Assembly (NCBI GenBank): GCA_018673915.1
Contig: JABHBK010000044.1
Location: 1-64,000, forward strand
Origin: Nitrospina sp.
GTDB lineage: Bacteria; Nitrospinota; Nitrospinia; Nitrospinales; VA-1
Reading direction: 5' to 3'
DNA length: 64,000 nt
Part shown: positions 16,923 through 24,356 of the stretch, in pieces
Layout of the letters: each line of letters opens with the position of its first letter
Position numbering within the stretch: the first letter of the stretch is position 1
Notes under the pieces: model-generated
Told to the model about the DNA's origin: nothing
The model's input: the letters and a program-made list of their open reading frames with translations, nothing else
Database searches by the model: none
Made by a program: the position numbers and the translations under genes

Positions 16923-16994
16923 AAACTATTCCTTTATATTGGGCGTTTAATACACATCGCCTCTAAACGGGCGACAGACAATAGCGGATTGATT

Positions 16995-17023
16995 TTTATA
17001 CTGTATTCCTACTTCATTGTCAA
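16995..17023 (-). promoter_or_regulatory. Strong sigma70-type promoter of rpsT
   Basis: Minus-strand TTGACA (17018-17023), 17-base spacer, TATAAA (16995-17000): consensus -35 and five of six at -10. The start is predicted near 16988, giving a leader of about 66 bases before the TTG start codon. Confidence 0.85.
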
Positions 17024-17062
17024 GTTTCAGTCGGAAAAGTCCAAATTCCCAGGGAAGATGGA

Positions 17063-17428
17063 TTATCCACCCTCTGGAGGTGGCGGGAGAGAATTGAGAT
17101 ATTCCAGCAATCGCTTAAATTCTCGTCTGAAAACTTTATACAGCTGAGGTGCCTGGCTCAAGTCTTTATTTCGACCAGCCCGTTCCAAGTGGAGAGCGGC
17201 TTCTCGGACCGGTCCCGCACAGATATTGGAAGATGCCCCTTTTAGCGCATGTGCCCTTTCTTCTACCTCATGGGCATCGCCTGCCTCCAAGGCAAATAGC
17301 AGTTGCCGAGAATGCTCGGCCGCGTCTTCAAGATACGCCGCTACAATTTCGAGGAAAAGCTCTTCATCATCGTCGCAGAGTTCTAAAGCGGCCTGTTTAT
17401 TCAAAACAGGTTCCTGCTCACCCGGCAT
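17063..17428 (-). CDS. Stand-alone Hpt phosphotransfer protein
   Basis: 121 aa, a single Hpt domain: helical bundle with the AHALKGASSNICAG motif, His60 being the predicted phospho-acceptor, and Lys63-Gly64 following as in known Hpts. It would shuttle phosphate between hybrid kinases and receivers in the cytoplasm. It overlaps the receiver gene upstream by 11 bases, so the two are translationally coupled. The C-terminus is a proline-rich PPPPEGG tail. The hybrid kinase at 7-9.3 kb is a candidate donor; this pairing is inferred from proximity only. Confidence 0.9.
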   Translation of the reverse strand: MPGEQEPVLNKQAALELCDDDEELFLEIVAAYLEDAAEHSRQLLFALEAGDAHEVEERAHALKGASSNICAGPVREAALHLERAGRNKDLSQAPQLYKVFRREFKRLLEYLNSLPPPPEGG

Positions 17429-17795
17429 TGTCTTGATCCAGCAAAGCTTGAATTTTTCCTATCAAGCGCTTGATATCCACCGGCTTAGTATCATAGTCAT
17501 CACAACCGGCCTTGATGGCCTTATCCCGGTCAGTAGTCATCGCATGTGCCGAAAGGCCTAAAACTGGAATGGGCTGGGTTTCAGGATTATCTTTCAATGC
17601 GCGAACGGCTTCCCATCCATCCATCACTGGCAAACTCATATCCATGAGAATCAGACTGGGCGATTCGGAACTAGCCTTATTCACGCCTTCTTGACCGTCC
17701 ACGGCAATGACTACCTCAAAGCCTTTACGCTCTAAGCGCCGGGATAGCATGTCCCGATTCATTTCATTATCTTCAACGAGAAGGATTTTGGTCAT
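17418..17795 (-). CDS. Single-domain response regulator (receiver only)
   Basis: 125 aa, a complete receiver with no output domain: acidic pocket VEDNEMN (Glu8-Asp9), phospho-acceptor Asp52 in LILMDMSLPVMDG, Ser/Thr switch in LSAHA, and Lys in DTKPVD. The sequence resembles detached receivers of hybrid kinases (DivK/CheY-like). It is followed by the Hpt gene with an 11-base overlap. A well-formed promoter lies at 17867-17895. Together the pair forms a minimal phosphorelay module with no kinase of its own. Confidence 0.92.
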   Translation of the reverse strand: MTKILLVEDNEMNRDMLSRRLERKGFEVVIAVDGQEGVNKASSESPSLILMDMSLPVMDGWEAVRALKDNPETQPIPVLGLSAHAMTTDRDKAIKAGCDDYDTKPVDIKRLIGKIQALLDQDNAG

Positions 17796-17866
17796 TTAAA
17801 AACTTTGATATCCCGTCTGTTAGGTTAAAAATCCTCTAAGATCAGAACACTGATTTTTTGAAGGAT

Positions 17867-17895
17867 ATTATAGGAAATTTCGCAGGCTTTGTCAT
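17867..17895 (-). promoter_or_regulatory. sigma70-type promoter of the receiver/Hpt operon, inside an inverted repeat
   Basis: Minus-strand ATGACA (17890-17895), 17 bases, TATAAT (17867-17872). The -10 box lies in one arm of a perfect 10-base inverted repeat: GGATATTATA at 17863-17872 and TATAATATCC at 17905-17914. A regulator bound to both arms would cover the whole promoter. Confidence 0.7.
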
Positions 17896-18032
17896 GCCAG
17901 AGTTTATAATATCCTGCCCATGAACCCGATACAAGCCCCATCTAAAAACCTGACGGGGTGTCCAATTTGAAAGATAATAGGGAGGAAATGCTCCACTCTC
18001 TCCAATATTGGGTGAGCCGGCCCTAACATTCT

Positions 18033-18488
18033 CTATGGGAAAAGAACAACCGGTGACCAGAAAAGGCAAATTGCCTTTTTAAATAGCTCAATTTCCTGAG
18101 AACCTTCCGGTTTTTTTAAGTAGCTATTGGCACCATTTTCATAGGCATGCAAAATGTCTGTGGAAGAGGAGGAGGTCGTTAACATAATGGTAGGAAGCTT
18201 TTTCAAACTGGGCTCTTCTTTGATAATTTTTGCTACCTCCAACCCATTTTTTTTTGGAATTCTGATATCCAGAAAAATCAGGTCCGGATTAGGGTATAGG
18301 TCTTTATCCTCATATTTCCCTCTTTGGAACAAATAATCCAACGCTTGGTCTCCATCCTTCACCCATTGAACCGAAACTTTTTTACTACAGCTCTTCACGG
18401 TATCTTCTATAAACTCAAAATCATCAGCATCATCTTCCACCACTAACACTGATACGCTATCTTTAATGTTGGAAATGGCTTTAATCAT
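18033..18488 (-). CDS. Rcp1-like single-domain response regulator
   Basis: 151 aa. Receiver with acidic cluster VVEDDADD, the phospho-acceptor Asp74 in LIFLDIRIPKKNG, TTS switch (LTTSSSSTD) and Lys in KKPEG. The long beta3-alpha3 linker with GKYED and a C-terminal extension with FKKAICLFWSPVVLFP match the Rcp1 subclass that pairs with phytochrome-type kinases. It overlaps the kinase gene upstream by four bases (ATGA), so the two form a two-gene operon. No output domain; it probably acts by protein contact or further phosphotransfer. Confidence 0.9.
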   Translation of the reverse strand: MIKAISNIKDSVSVLVVEDDADDFEFIEDTVKSCSKKVSVQWVKDGDQALDYLFQRGKYEDKDLYPNPDLIFLDIRIPKKNGLEVAKIIKEEPSLKKLPTIMLTTSSSSTDILHAYENGANSYLKKPEGSQEIELFKKAICLFWSPVVLFP

Positions 18489-19705
18489 TGGCTGTGCCTT
18501 TCTTGTAGTTTTATAGTAAATACCGCTCCTGCCTGATCAGGCAAGCTTTTAACTTTAATCACTCCTCCGTGGCTGACCACAACTTTTCTGCAAATGGCTA
18601 AGCCCATTCCTGTACCTTCAATCTGAGGATTGAGCCTCTCAAAGGGCTGAAAAACCAAGTCTGCATATTCATCCTTGATACCAATGCCATTGTCCTCTAG
18701 GACAATACTTATAAAACCCTCATCTTCTAATGTGGAAGAAATGTTTACTACCGGAGGAACTTTTTCCTGTCGATATTTGAGAGAATTGGAAATGAGATTT
18801 TGTAATAACTGAACCATTTGGGTCTTATTGGCTTCAATGATCGGTAACGGCTCGGAATGAATCTCACCCTTTGCTTCCATTACCTCAAACGACAAATTAG
18901 CCAAAACCTCAGACAGAACATCGTTCAAGTTGACTCTTTCGAAAGTACTGGAATGGCCCGCTAATCTGGAGTACTCCAGGATATCGTCCATCAACAATCT
19001 CATCCTCTTGCCAGAATTAATAATTTTATCCAGCACGAATTTTTCATTTTCAGAAAAATGGGTATCGTTTTCGAGCAGCGATCCGGCAAAGTTAATGATC
19101 TTTCTGACCGGGGCCATCAAATCGTGCGAGGCAATGGTTGCGAAATTTTCCAAGTCCTGATTACTTTGTCTCAACTCCGCCAATTTAATATTCAGATAGG
19201 CATGCGTTTTATGTTGCTCTGCATGGGCTTCTTTCAATTCGGCCTCATCCTGCTCAATTTGCCAATTACGCTTTAGCAATTCTTGATTGGCATCATTCAA
19301 TTCTTGTAGCTTAATATTCAGAGCATTTTCGAGTTTTTTACTCTCAGTAACGTTTTCCCAATTAACCACATAAGCTTCTAACACGCCTGTTTCATCGTAA
19401 ACGGCATTAACAACAGTTCTTAAAATCACATCTCCAAATACAAAGTCCGCCTTATGAGGAAGAGCCAATGGGTTTTTTAAAATGGCTTCCACTTTTTTAG
19501 GGTCCCTGTGAAACCTGTGGATGGACCCACCTTGAAAAGCATCGACATTTAACTGAAACACTTCCTGAATTTCTGGTTCAATCGCTTCCAGGGTTTTCTT
19601 GGCGTGTGTATTCATATAAATAAGATTAAAATCCTTATCCGCAACAAAAACATTGGCCTGTAAATGTTCAATACAGGATTGCAGGTCGATAGGGGTCTTA
19701 ATCAA
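18485..19705 (-). CDS. PAS histidine kinase of the phytochrome-type HisKA group
   Basis: 406 aa, soluble. An N-terminal PAS domain (about 10-120) carries GGSIHRFHRDPKKVEAIL and AYVVNWENVTE, a PAS version also seen in chemoreceptors. A coiled coil (125-185) leads to HisKA with FATIASHDLMAPVR (His194), the SHDL form typical of phytochrome-like kinases, then HATPase with LLQNLISNSLKYR, DNGIGI and GTGMGLAIC. The start is TTG at 19705, supported by GGAGG nine bases upstream. It is coupled to the Rcp1-like receiver by a four-base overlap. The IHRFH stretch could hold a cofactor such as haem, which is speculative. Confidence 0.9.
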   Translation of the reverse strand: MIKTPIDLQSCIEHLQANVFVADKDFNLIYMNTHAKKTLEAIEPEIQEVFQLNVDAFQGGSIHRFHRDPKKVEAILKNPLALPHKADFVFGDVILRTVVNAVYDETGVLEAYVVNWENVTESKKLENALNIKLQELNDANQELLKRNWQIEQDEAELKEAHAEQHKTHAYLNIKLAELRQSNQDLENFATIASHDLMAPVRKIINFAGSLLENDTHFSENEKFVLDKIINSGKRMRLLMDDILEYSRLAGHSSTFERVNLNDVLSEVLANLSFEVMEAKGEIHSEPLPIIEANKTQMVQLLQNLISNSLKYRQEKVPPVVNISSTLEDEGFISIVLEDNGIGIKDEYADLVFQPFERLNPQIEGTGMGLAICRKVVVSHGGVIKVKSLPDQAGAVFTIKLQERHSQ

Positions 19706-20045
19706 TGTCTAATCCTCCCTCACACATAAGTAAAGCCCTTCACCTAAATTTAAATCTCTCCAAAATTGCAAAAGCTAAACAAGGGCTGTATGAATTTTTA
19801 AGCAAGCATTATAATATATTATTTACAAATGGATACAGATATCCGTTTTTTTCAATGGTTTTTCAGTTATCCAAAATTTTCCGAAAATATGTTTTTTTTA
19901 AGTTTAGGCCCTATTTTGAAAGCCCCCGCTTGAACAAAACGATTGACGGATTAAACCTAACAATCTACTAATATTTATCATCTATCTTTCCCTCTACCTT
20001 TTTATAGTAAAAAGCTTAAGAAGCGAATACCTCCTAAAGAGTAAA
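19706..20045. other. Intergenic gap of about 340 bases
   Basis: AT-rich divergent gap between the PAS kinase and the pyrophosphatase. It holds short inverted repeats only (for example GGATA/TATCC near 19831-19844) and a weak plus-strand promoter candidate near 19940 (TTGACG, 17 bases, TACTAA) for the pyrophosphatase gene. The 88-codon ORF 19705-19971 has no ribosome site and no recognisable pattern; I do not call it. Confidence 0.45.
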
Positions 20046-20735
20046 ATGAATTATTTAGTTACGATATTTTCGATCTTTATCTTTTTCCCAAACCATTCCG
20101 GGGCCGACTCCTGTAATTTGCCCTGTGGCATAGCACCTGGGTTTAATTTTACCGATCCCTATACCCTGTCCTCCGGGAATAACCTTCTGAAAGATTGGCC
20201 TCCTAAAGATGAATCCGGAAATATCAATGCGGTAATAGAAATTCCAGCCGGGAGAACGGAAAAGTGGGAAGTGGACAAGGCAGAAGGAAACTTAAAGTGG
20301 GATTTTAAAAAAGGCCGCCCTCGGGTTTTAAAATATATCGGGTACCCCGGAAATTATGGAATGGTTCCACAGACTTTGTTGTCGAAAGAGTCGGGAGGAG
20401 ATGGCGACCCTTTGGACATTATCCTCCTTGGTCCGCCCATTGATCGCGGGGAAGTTGCGACAGCAAAACTAATTGGCGTGTTAAAACTTGAGGATGATGG
20501 AGAGCAGGACGACAAATTGATTGCTATTCAGTTTAACTCCCCCCTTAAAAAAGCCGATTCCATTGAAGAACTGGACGAACGTTTCCCCGGAATCAGCCGA
20601 ATCATGGAGCTATGGTTTACCAACTATAAGGGGAACGGCGAAATGGAATCCAAAGGATTTGGTGACCTTGAGGAAGCTGAAAAAATATTGAACAAAGCTT
20701 CTATGCAATACCAAAAATCTTTATCTAACAAATAA
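20046..20735 (+). CDS. Exported family I inorganic pyrophosphatase
   Basis: 229 aa. Residues 1-20 form a signal peptide (hydrophobic core ending near SGA-DSC), so the mature enzyme should be outside the cytoplasm. The rest is a family I soluble pyrophosphatase: EIPAGRTEKWEVD, YPGNYG, the signature GDGDPLDIILLG, LEDDGEQDDKLIA and NYKG. These align with E. coli Ppa residues for metal and phosphate binding (Lys29, Glu31, Tyr55, Asp65/67/70, Asp97/102, Lys104, Tyr141/Lys142), so activity is expected. Pyrophosphate hydrolysis normally drives cytoplasmic biosynthesis; a secreted copy suggests phosphate scavenging or envelope pyrophosphate turnover. No Tat motif is seen; Sec export is likely. Confidence 0.88.
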   Translation: MNYLVTIFSIFIFFPNHSGADSCNLPCGIAPGFNFTDPYTLSSGNNLLKDWPPKDESGNINAVIEIPAGRTEKWEVDKAEGNLKWDFKKGRPRVLKYIGYPGNYGMVPQTLLSKESGGDGDPLDIILLGPPIDRGEVATAKLIGVLKLEDDGEQDDKLIAIQFNSPLKKADSIEELDERFPGISRIMELWFTNYKGNGEMESKGFGDLEEAEKILNKASMQYQKSLSNK

Positions 20736-20798
20736 TCAGCCCCCCTATACAACCTTAATACTTGAGCTGACCCCTGCCAACCGGTATGATCCCGTGCT

Positions 20799-21737
20799 AT
20801 GACTTCCGAAATAAAATCGGCGTATCTTGCGGCGGAGGGCCTGACAGAACCCCTATTAGATGAACTGGATGGGGTGATTGCTGTTCATGATCGGCTCATT
20901 CTCTCCAGCAAACCTTTCATAGATGCTCATTGGGCGCAGAATATCTGGCGCACTCCGCAGATCGTTCATATCGACTCCATCAATGACGCCGCAAAAAAAC
21001 TGAAAGCCATTCAGCGCAATTGGTGCCTGTACTCCTACCAGTTGCATCGCCGGGCAAAGCTCATTGAAGAAAATTTAAACACAAACCAGAAAAAACCAAT
21101 TATTTTTCCCTCCCTTTTATCGCCAGCCCCGCCAGGGAGCTTCGCCTTGCTGGATGAAAACACCTTGCTCGCATCGACAGAGTGTTCAAGTCCATTCCCG
21201 AACGGTGAAGCGCATTTTGTTGAAGACAAGGAGGGTCCGCCTAACCGCGCATACCTAAAACTTTATGAATCCCTGACTTTGGCAGGCACCAGACCGCAGC
21301 CTGGGGAATTCTGTATTGATGTAGGGGGTAGCCCGGGAGGATGGGCCTGGGTGATTCACCAATGTGGCGCTGAGGTTTTAAGCATCGACCGTTCTCCACT
21401 TTCTCCATCGGTCGCTAATCTGCAAGGAGTCTCGTTCCAGAAACGCGATGCTTTTTCCTTACTGCCTGAAGACTTTGAGCAAGAAGGTAAGACGGTCGAT
21501 TGGTTATTTTCAGATTTAATCTGTTACCCGGAAAAACTTTATGAGTGGATCCTGAAATGGGTAGAGTCGGGGAAATGTAAAAACTTTATCTGCACCCTTA
21601 AATTCAAAGGCAAGCCAGATCGTTCGATCATTGACCAATTTGCCTCCATTCCCAACAGCAAGGTCCAGCATTTGTTCCACAACAAAAACGAACTGACATG
21701 GTTCAAGCTGAGTCAGCCAGCCGGGTCAGGCCTTTAG
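20799..21737 (+). CDS. RlmM/FtsJ-like SAM-dependent 2'-O-methyltransferase
   Basis: 312 aa. The C-terminal half is an FtsJ-type Rossmann methyltransferase with SAM motif CIDVGGSPGGWAWVIHQCG, acidic residue of motif II in LSIDRSPL, WLFSDLICYPEKL (catalytic Asp region) and CTLKFKGKP (catalytic Lys region). The N-terminal half lacks clear motifs and fits the THUMP-like region of RlmM, which methylates C2498 of 23S rRNA. It is shorter than E. coli RlmM (about 366 aa), so the target is provisional. It ends with a 35-base overlap, tail to tail, with the TPR gene. Confidence 0.8.
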   Translation: MTSEIKSAYLAAEGLTEPLLDELDGVIAVHDRLILSSKPFIDAHWAQNIWRTPQIVHIDSINDAAKKLKAIQRNWCLYSYQLHRRAKLIEENLNTNQKKPIIFPSLLSPAPPGSFALLDENTLLASTECSSPFPNGEAHFVEDKEGPPNRAYLKLYESLTLAGTRPQPGEFCIDVGGSPGGWAWVIHQCGAEVLSIDRSPLSPSVANLQGVSFQKRDAFSLLPEDFEQEGKTVDWLFSDLICYPEKLYEWILKWVESGKCKNFICTLKFKGKPDRSIIDQFASIPNSKVQHLFHNKNELTWFKLSQPAGSGL

Positions 21738-22368
21738 CCGCACTCAGGATATCTGTTTTTCCCAATTGTTCTGCCAACGATACCGATTCATCCAGGCAGG
21801 GTTTTAGTTCACCCAAATTTCCAGTGATGAGATAAAGTGCGGAGGAAGAAAACAAGGGTTGCAAAATTTTTAAGGAGTCCTGAAGCTCCCGCCCCATCCG
21901 CACCCTATTCTTTAAAGTGTCTATGCCTCGGTCCAACGCTCCATACAAGGAAGTAAAGCGTTTATCCCTAATTTTTTCTCCATTGTGCGCGTCTTTTAAA
22001 ATTTCCAAAGCTTTCTCCCAATCACATTTTCTCCAGAAAGTGATACCCACTATTGAGAGAATGGCATAAATGCCCTGTTTGTCATCGATCTCCTTGAATA
22101 ATTTCAACGCTTCTTCAAAATGGTTGAGGGCTTTTTGCAATTGCGCTTTTTCCCAGAAAGCAGTTCCCAATGCGGTTTTTACCACAGCACGCAAACTCGT
22201 ATCCTCCTCCACATCGGGCAATATCTTATTCAGACAAGCAATCGCAGCCTCGTATTTTCTTACCTGCTGACAGGCATTCGCATATTCCACCGCCTTTTCT
22301 ACCGTCTCAAACTTATCGCCTTTTGAACGAACGGCTTCCAGGTTTTCTTGCAGTTGCGCTAAATTCAT
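21703..22368 (-). CDS. TPR repeat protein
   Basis: 221 aa, soluble, all-helical pattern. At least three tetratricopeptide-like units are visible: KYEAAIACLNKILPDVEED, LQKALNHFEEALKLFKEID and DWEKALEILKDAHNGEKI, each with the A-x-x-x-F/L-x-x-A core. Such proteins serve as scaffolds; no partner is evident. No signal peptide. The 3' end overlaps the RlmM-like gene by 35 bases in antisense, so transcripts of the two may interfere. Function unknown. Confidence 0.8.
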   Translation of the reverse strand: MNLAQLQENLEAVRSKGDKFETVEKAVEYANACQQVRKYEAAIACLNKILPDVEEDTSLRAVVKTALGTAFWEKAQLQKALNHFEEALKLFKEIDDKQGIYAILSIVGITFWRKCDWEKALEILKDAHNGEKIRDKRFTSLYGALDRGIDTLKNRVRMGRELQDSLKILQPLFSSSALYLITGNLGELKPCLDESVSLAEQLGKTDILSAAKGLTRLADSA

Positions 22369-22490
22369 TTTGTCCTTACATTTAATAGAGAACTTTTTGG
22401 CCTACTCTTCATCTAACTATTGTCGGTTGTAAGATGCAAAAAATCGAAAAGCGAATTTAATTATTTAACCTGACAAAGGATACATCCAAA

Positions 22491-22781
22491 ATGTTTAAAG
22501 AAATTAATGCCCACAAGGTTCAGGAGATGGTTGAAGAAGAATCTGTGAATGTGGTCGATATCCGCGATCCAGGGTCCTATTCCGCTGGTCACATTCCCAA
22601 TGCCATATCTCTCAACGACAGCAATGTTAAAGACTTCATCGAAAAGACCGACAAGGAAAAACCGTTGGTCGTTTGTTGCTACCACGGTATCTCCAGCCGC
22701 GGTGCCGCCGAATACCTCTCGGAGAATGGATTTAAAGAGGTCTATAGTATGACTGGCGGATTCGAAGCCTGGCCCGACTAA
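22491..22781 (+). CDS. glpE: GlpE-like rhodanese (thiosulfate sulfurtransferase)
   Basis: 96 aa single rhodanese domain with VVDIRDPGSYSAGHIPNAISL and the active-site loop VVCCYHGISSRGAA; the catalytic Cys is the one before YHGISS, the same loop form as E. coli GlpE (CYHGNSS). It transfers sulfane sulfur from thiosulfate to an acceptor. Cytoplasmic, no signal. A single gene between two leftward units; a dispersed hairpin repeat starts at its stop codon. Symbol by family resemblance. Confidence 0.88.
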   Translation: MFKEINAHKVQEMVEEESVNVVDIRDPGSYSAGHIPNAISLNDSNVKDFIEKTDKEKPLVVCCYHGISSRGAAEYLSENGFKEVYSMTGGFEAWPD

Positions 22782-22800
22782 CCCACTTACGTGGGAGGCA
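22781..22800. repeat. REP-like hairpin repeat, copy 3
   Basis: CCCAC-TTAC-GTGGG hairpin (22782-22795) followed by AGGCAG, beginning at the last base of the rhodanese stop codon. The first 18 bases match 12293-12310 in 16 positions. It lies between two convergent genes, a typical place for REP elements or bidirectional terminators, though no T-run follows. Confidence 0.6.
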
Positions 22801-22851
22801 GACAGCATCAATCCACCAAGCCATGCTCTTTGCTAGCCAGATAAATTGTTG

Positions 22852-23721
22852 CTATTTTCCTTCTTCTGGCAGGAAGCCTTTATCCCTATAACGCTGCAGG
22901 GCATCCGGGCAATTGCAGGTACGTTCGATTCCTTGCAAACTTTCAAATACCGTGCGGATTAACTCAGGAAATTTTTGTATCGCCGCATCGACTTGCTTTC
23001 GTTCTTCTTCTGTTTGCATGCCTTCAAACAATTCGCCTTTCTTGAACTCTCTGGGTTTTACCCCCTCAGCATAATTTGTCAGATAGCAAAACGGCGTGTA
23101 GCACATTTCCATTTCACGGGCGAGAAAAGCTTCCGGAGCAAGGGTCATACCGACTAGATCGGCACCCAGAATACGAAGTTTTCTGATTTCCGCCGGGGTT
23201 TCCAAACGCGGCCCTTCGGTACATGCATAGACAGCCTCTTCATGATGAGGCAGTTCACTCGCGTGCAGGGTATCGTGCAAGGCAGTAGCAATCTGCGGAC
23301 AAAAAGGTTGATTCTGGCGGATGAACCCTATTCCCGTATCTTTAAAAAAGGTGGTTTCTCGATTACGGGTTTCATCAAGGATATCATGCGGTATCACAAA
23401 ATCTCCCGGCCTGAAGGCTGTATTAATAATTCCCGGGCCAGACCAGGAAATGATCCGTTCGACCCCGCATTGTTTTAGAGCATGGATGTTAGCCCGGTAA
23501 TTAACAAAAGGAGCAGTGAGGGAATAATCCGTTTCTCCATGGCGGGATAAAAATAAAAATTCCTGGCTTGTAAAACTAAAACGGTGAATGGGAGCACTTT
23601 TACCATAAGGAGTGTCTAAAACCTCACAGTCCTTTTCCTGGCCCAGAGCCTGCCCGGTGAGAAGATGATAGGCTCCACTGCCACCAATCACTGCAATGGG
23701 AACCTTGAACGGGTCAGTCAT
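22852..23721 (-). CDS. 5'-methylthioadenosine/methylthioinosine phosphorylase family
   Basis: 289 aa, PNP/MTAP family II: GGSGAYHLL near the N-terminus, phosphate-binding SRHGE, FVNYRANIHALK, YACTEGPRLETPAEI, VGMTLAPEAFLARE and CYLTNYAEGVK. The phosphorylase cleaves a purine thionucleoside into base and methylthioribose-1-phosphate. The base-contact position reads LTN, with Asn, where adenine-specific MTAPs have Asp (TDYD); Pseudomonas MTI phosphorylase also has Asn there. This suggests a 6-oxopurine substrate and fits the MTA/SAH-type deaminase at 1.3-2.5 kb. A C-terminal Cys-x-Cys tail (TCNCPD) extends beyond the usual end. It lies six bases upstream of no other gene on this strand but directly downstream of the carbonic anhydrase homologue. 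Confidence 0.88.
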   Translation of the reverse strand: MTDPFKVPIAVIGGSGAYHLLTGQALGQEKDCEVLDTPYGKSAPIHRFSFTSQEFLFLSRHGETDYSLTAPFVNYRANIHALKQCGVERIISWSGPGIINTAFRPGDFVIPHDILDETRNRETTFFKDTGIGFIRQNQPFCPQIATALHDTLHASELPHHEEAVYACTEGPRLETPAEIRKLRILGADLVGMTLAPEAFLAREMEMCYTPFCYLTNYAEGVKPREFKKGELFEGMQTEEERKQVDAAIQKFPELIRTVFESLQGIERTCNCPDALQRYRDKGFLPEEGK

Positions 23722-23726
23722 TAGCT

Positions 23727-24233
23727 TTAGTCGAGATAGGTTTCGATATCACCAACATAATTGGCGGCTGATTCGCGGATGCCGCGAATTTCTTCATCGG
23801 TCAATTCACGCTTTACTTTCGCAGGCGAACCCAGCACCAGACTTTTTGGTGGAATCTTCGTGTTCGGGGTGACCAATGAACCCGCGCCTACAATGGACTG
23901 ACCCCCCACTTCCGAACCATCCATAATAATTGCACCCATGCCAATGAGGCACTGCGAGCCAATGGTGCAGGCATGCAGAGTAACATTATGGCCCACCGTC
24001 ACTTCATCTCCAATAATCAAGGGGAGGGTTTTTCGTGCCACATGTAAAACACAGCCATCCTGAATATTGGTGCGCTTGCCAATACGGATATGATTCACAT
24101 CGCCTCGAATCACAGCATTGAACCATACGCTGCTTTCTTCACCAATATGTACATCACCGATGACCTGCGCACTCTCTACTACCAGAGAAGAATCGTCAAT
24201 CTTCGGCTTTTCGCCTTTAAAAGAGTGAATCAT
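23727..24233 (-). CDS. Gamma-carbonic anhydrase family protein (YrdA/PaaY-like)
   Basis: 168 aa left-handed beta-helix of hexapeptide repeats (for example VIGDVHIGEESSVWFNAV). The three metal-binding histidines of the gamma class are present: His in GCVLHV and the two in TVGHNVTLHAC. The RGDVNHIRIGKRTNIQDG signature is typical of YrdA/CaiE-type proteins. Some members hydrate CO2, others lack measurable activity, so the reaction is uncertain. The start is supported by AAAGGATTAAAT before the ATG. It lies six bases upstream of the phosphorylase gene, an operon; a terminator for plsC (24247-24268) lies just before it. Confidence 0.88.
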   Translation of the reverse strand: MIHSFKGEKPKIDDSSLVVESAQVIGDVHIGEESSVWFNAVIRGDVNHIRIGKRTNIQDGCVLHVARKTLPLIIGDEVTVGHNVTLHACTIGSQCLIGMGAIIMDGSEVGGQSIVGAGSLVTPNTKIPPKSLVLGSPAKVKRELTDEEIRGIRESAANYVGDIETYLD

Positions 24234-24246
24234 ATTTAATCCTTTA

Positions 24247-24268
24247 GAAAAAGCGGAGAGTTTCCGCT
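24247..24268 (-). terminator. Rho-independent terminator after plsC
   Basis: On the minus strand AGCGGA-AACTC-TCCGCT (52-68 of this block) is followed at once by TTTTTC. It lies about 90 bases beyond the plsC stop and just upstream of the carbonic anhydrase homologue, so the two units are separated. Confidence 0.75.
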
Positions 24269-24356
24269 GATAAACAACCGTCTCGTTGAGTCCCTGTGGG
24301 GCTAATGTACCGTCTTTTTGATTTTAATGTCTATCATAAAAAAAGGATAATGTAGA

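Noticed and set aside
17842-18069. 75-codon minus-strand ORF between two receiver genes
   Set aside because: Overlaps the 3' end of the Rcp1-like gene and covers the promoter of the receiver/Hpt operon; composition is not protein-like.
19705-19971. 88-codon plus-strand ORF divergent from the PAS kinase
   Set aside because: AT-rich, no ribosome site, no recognisable motif.
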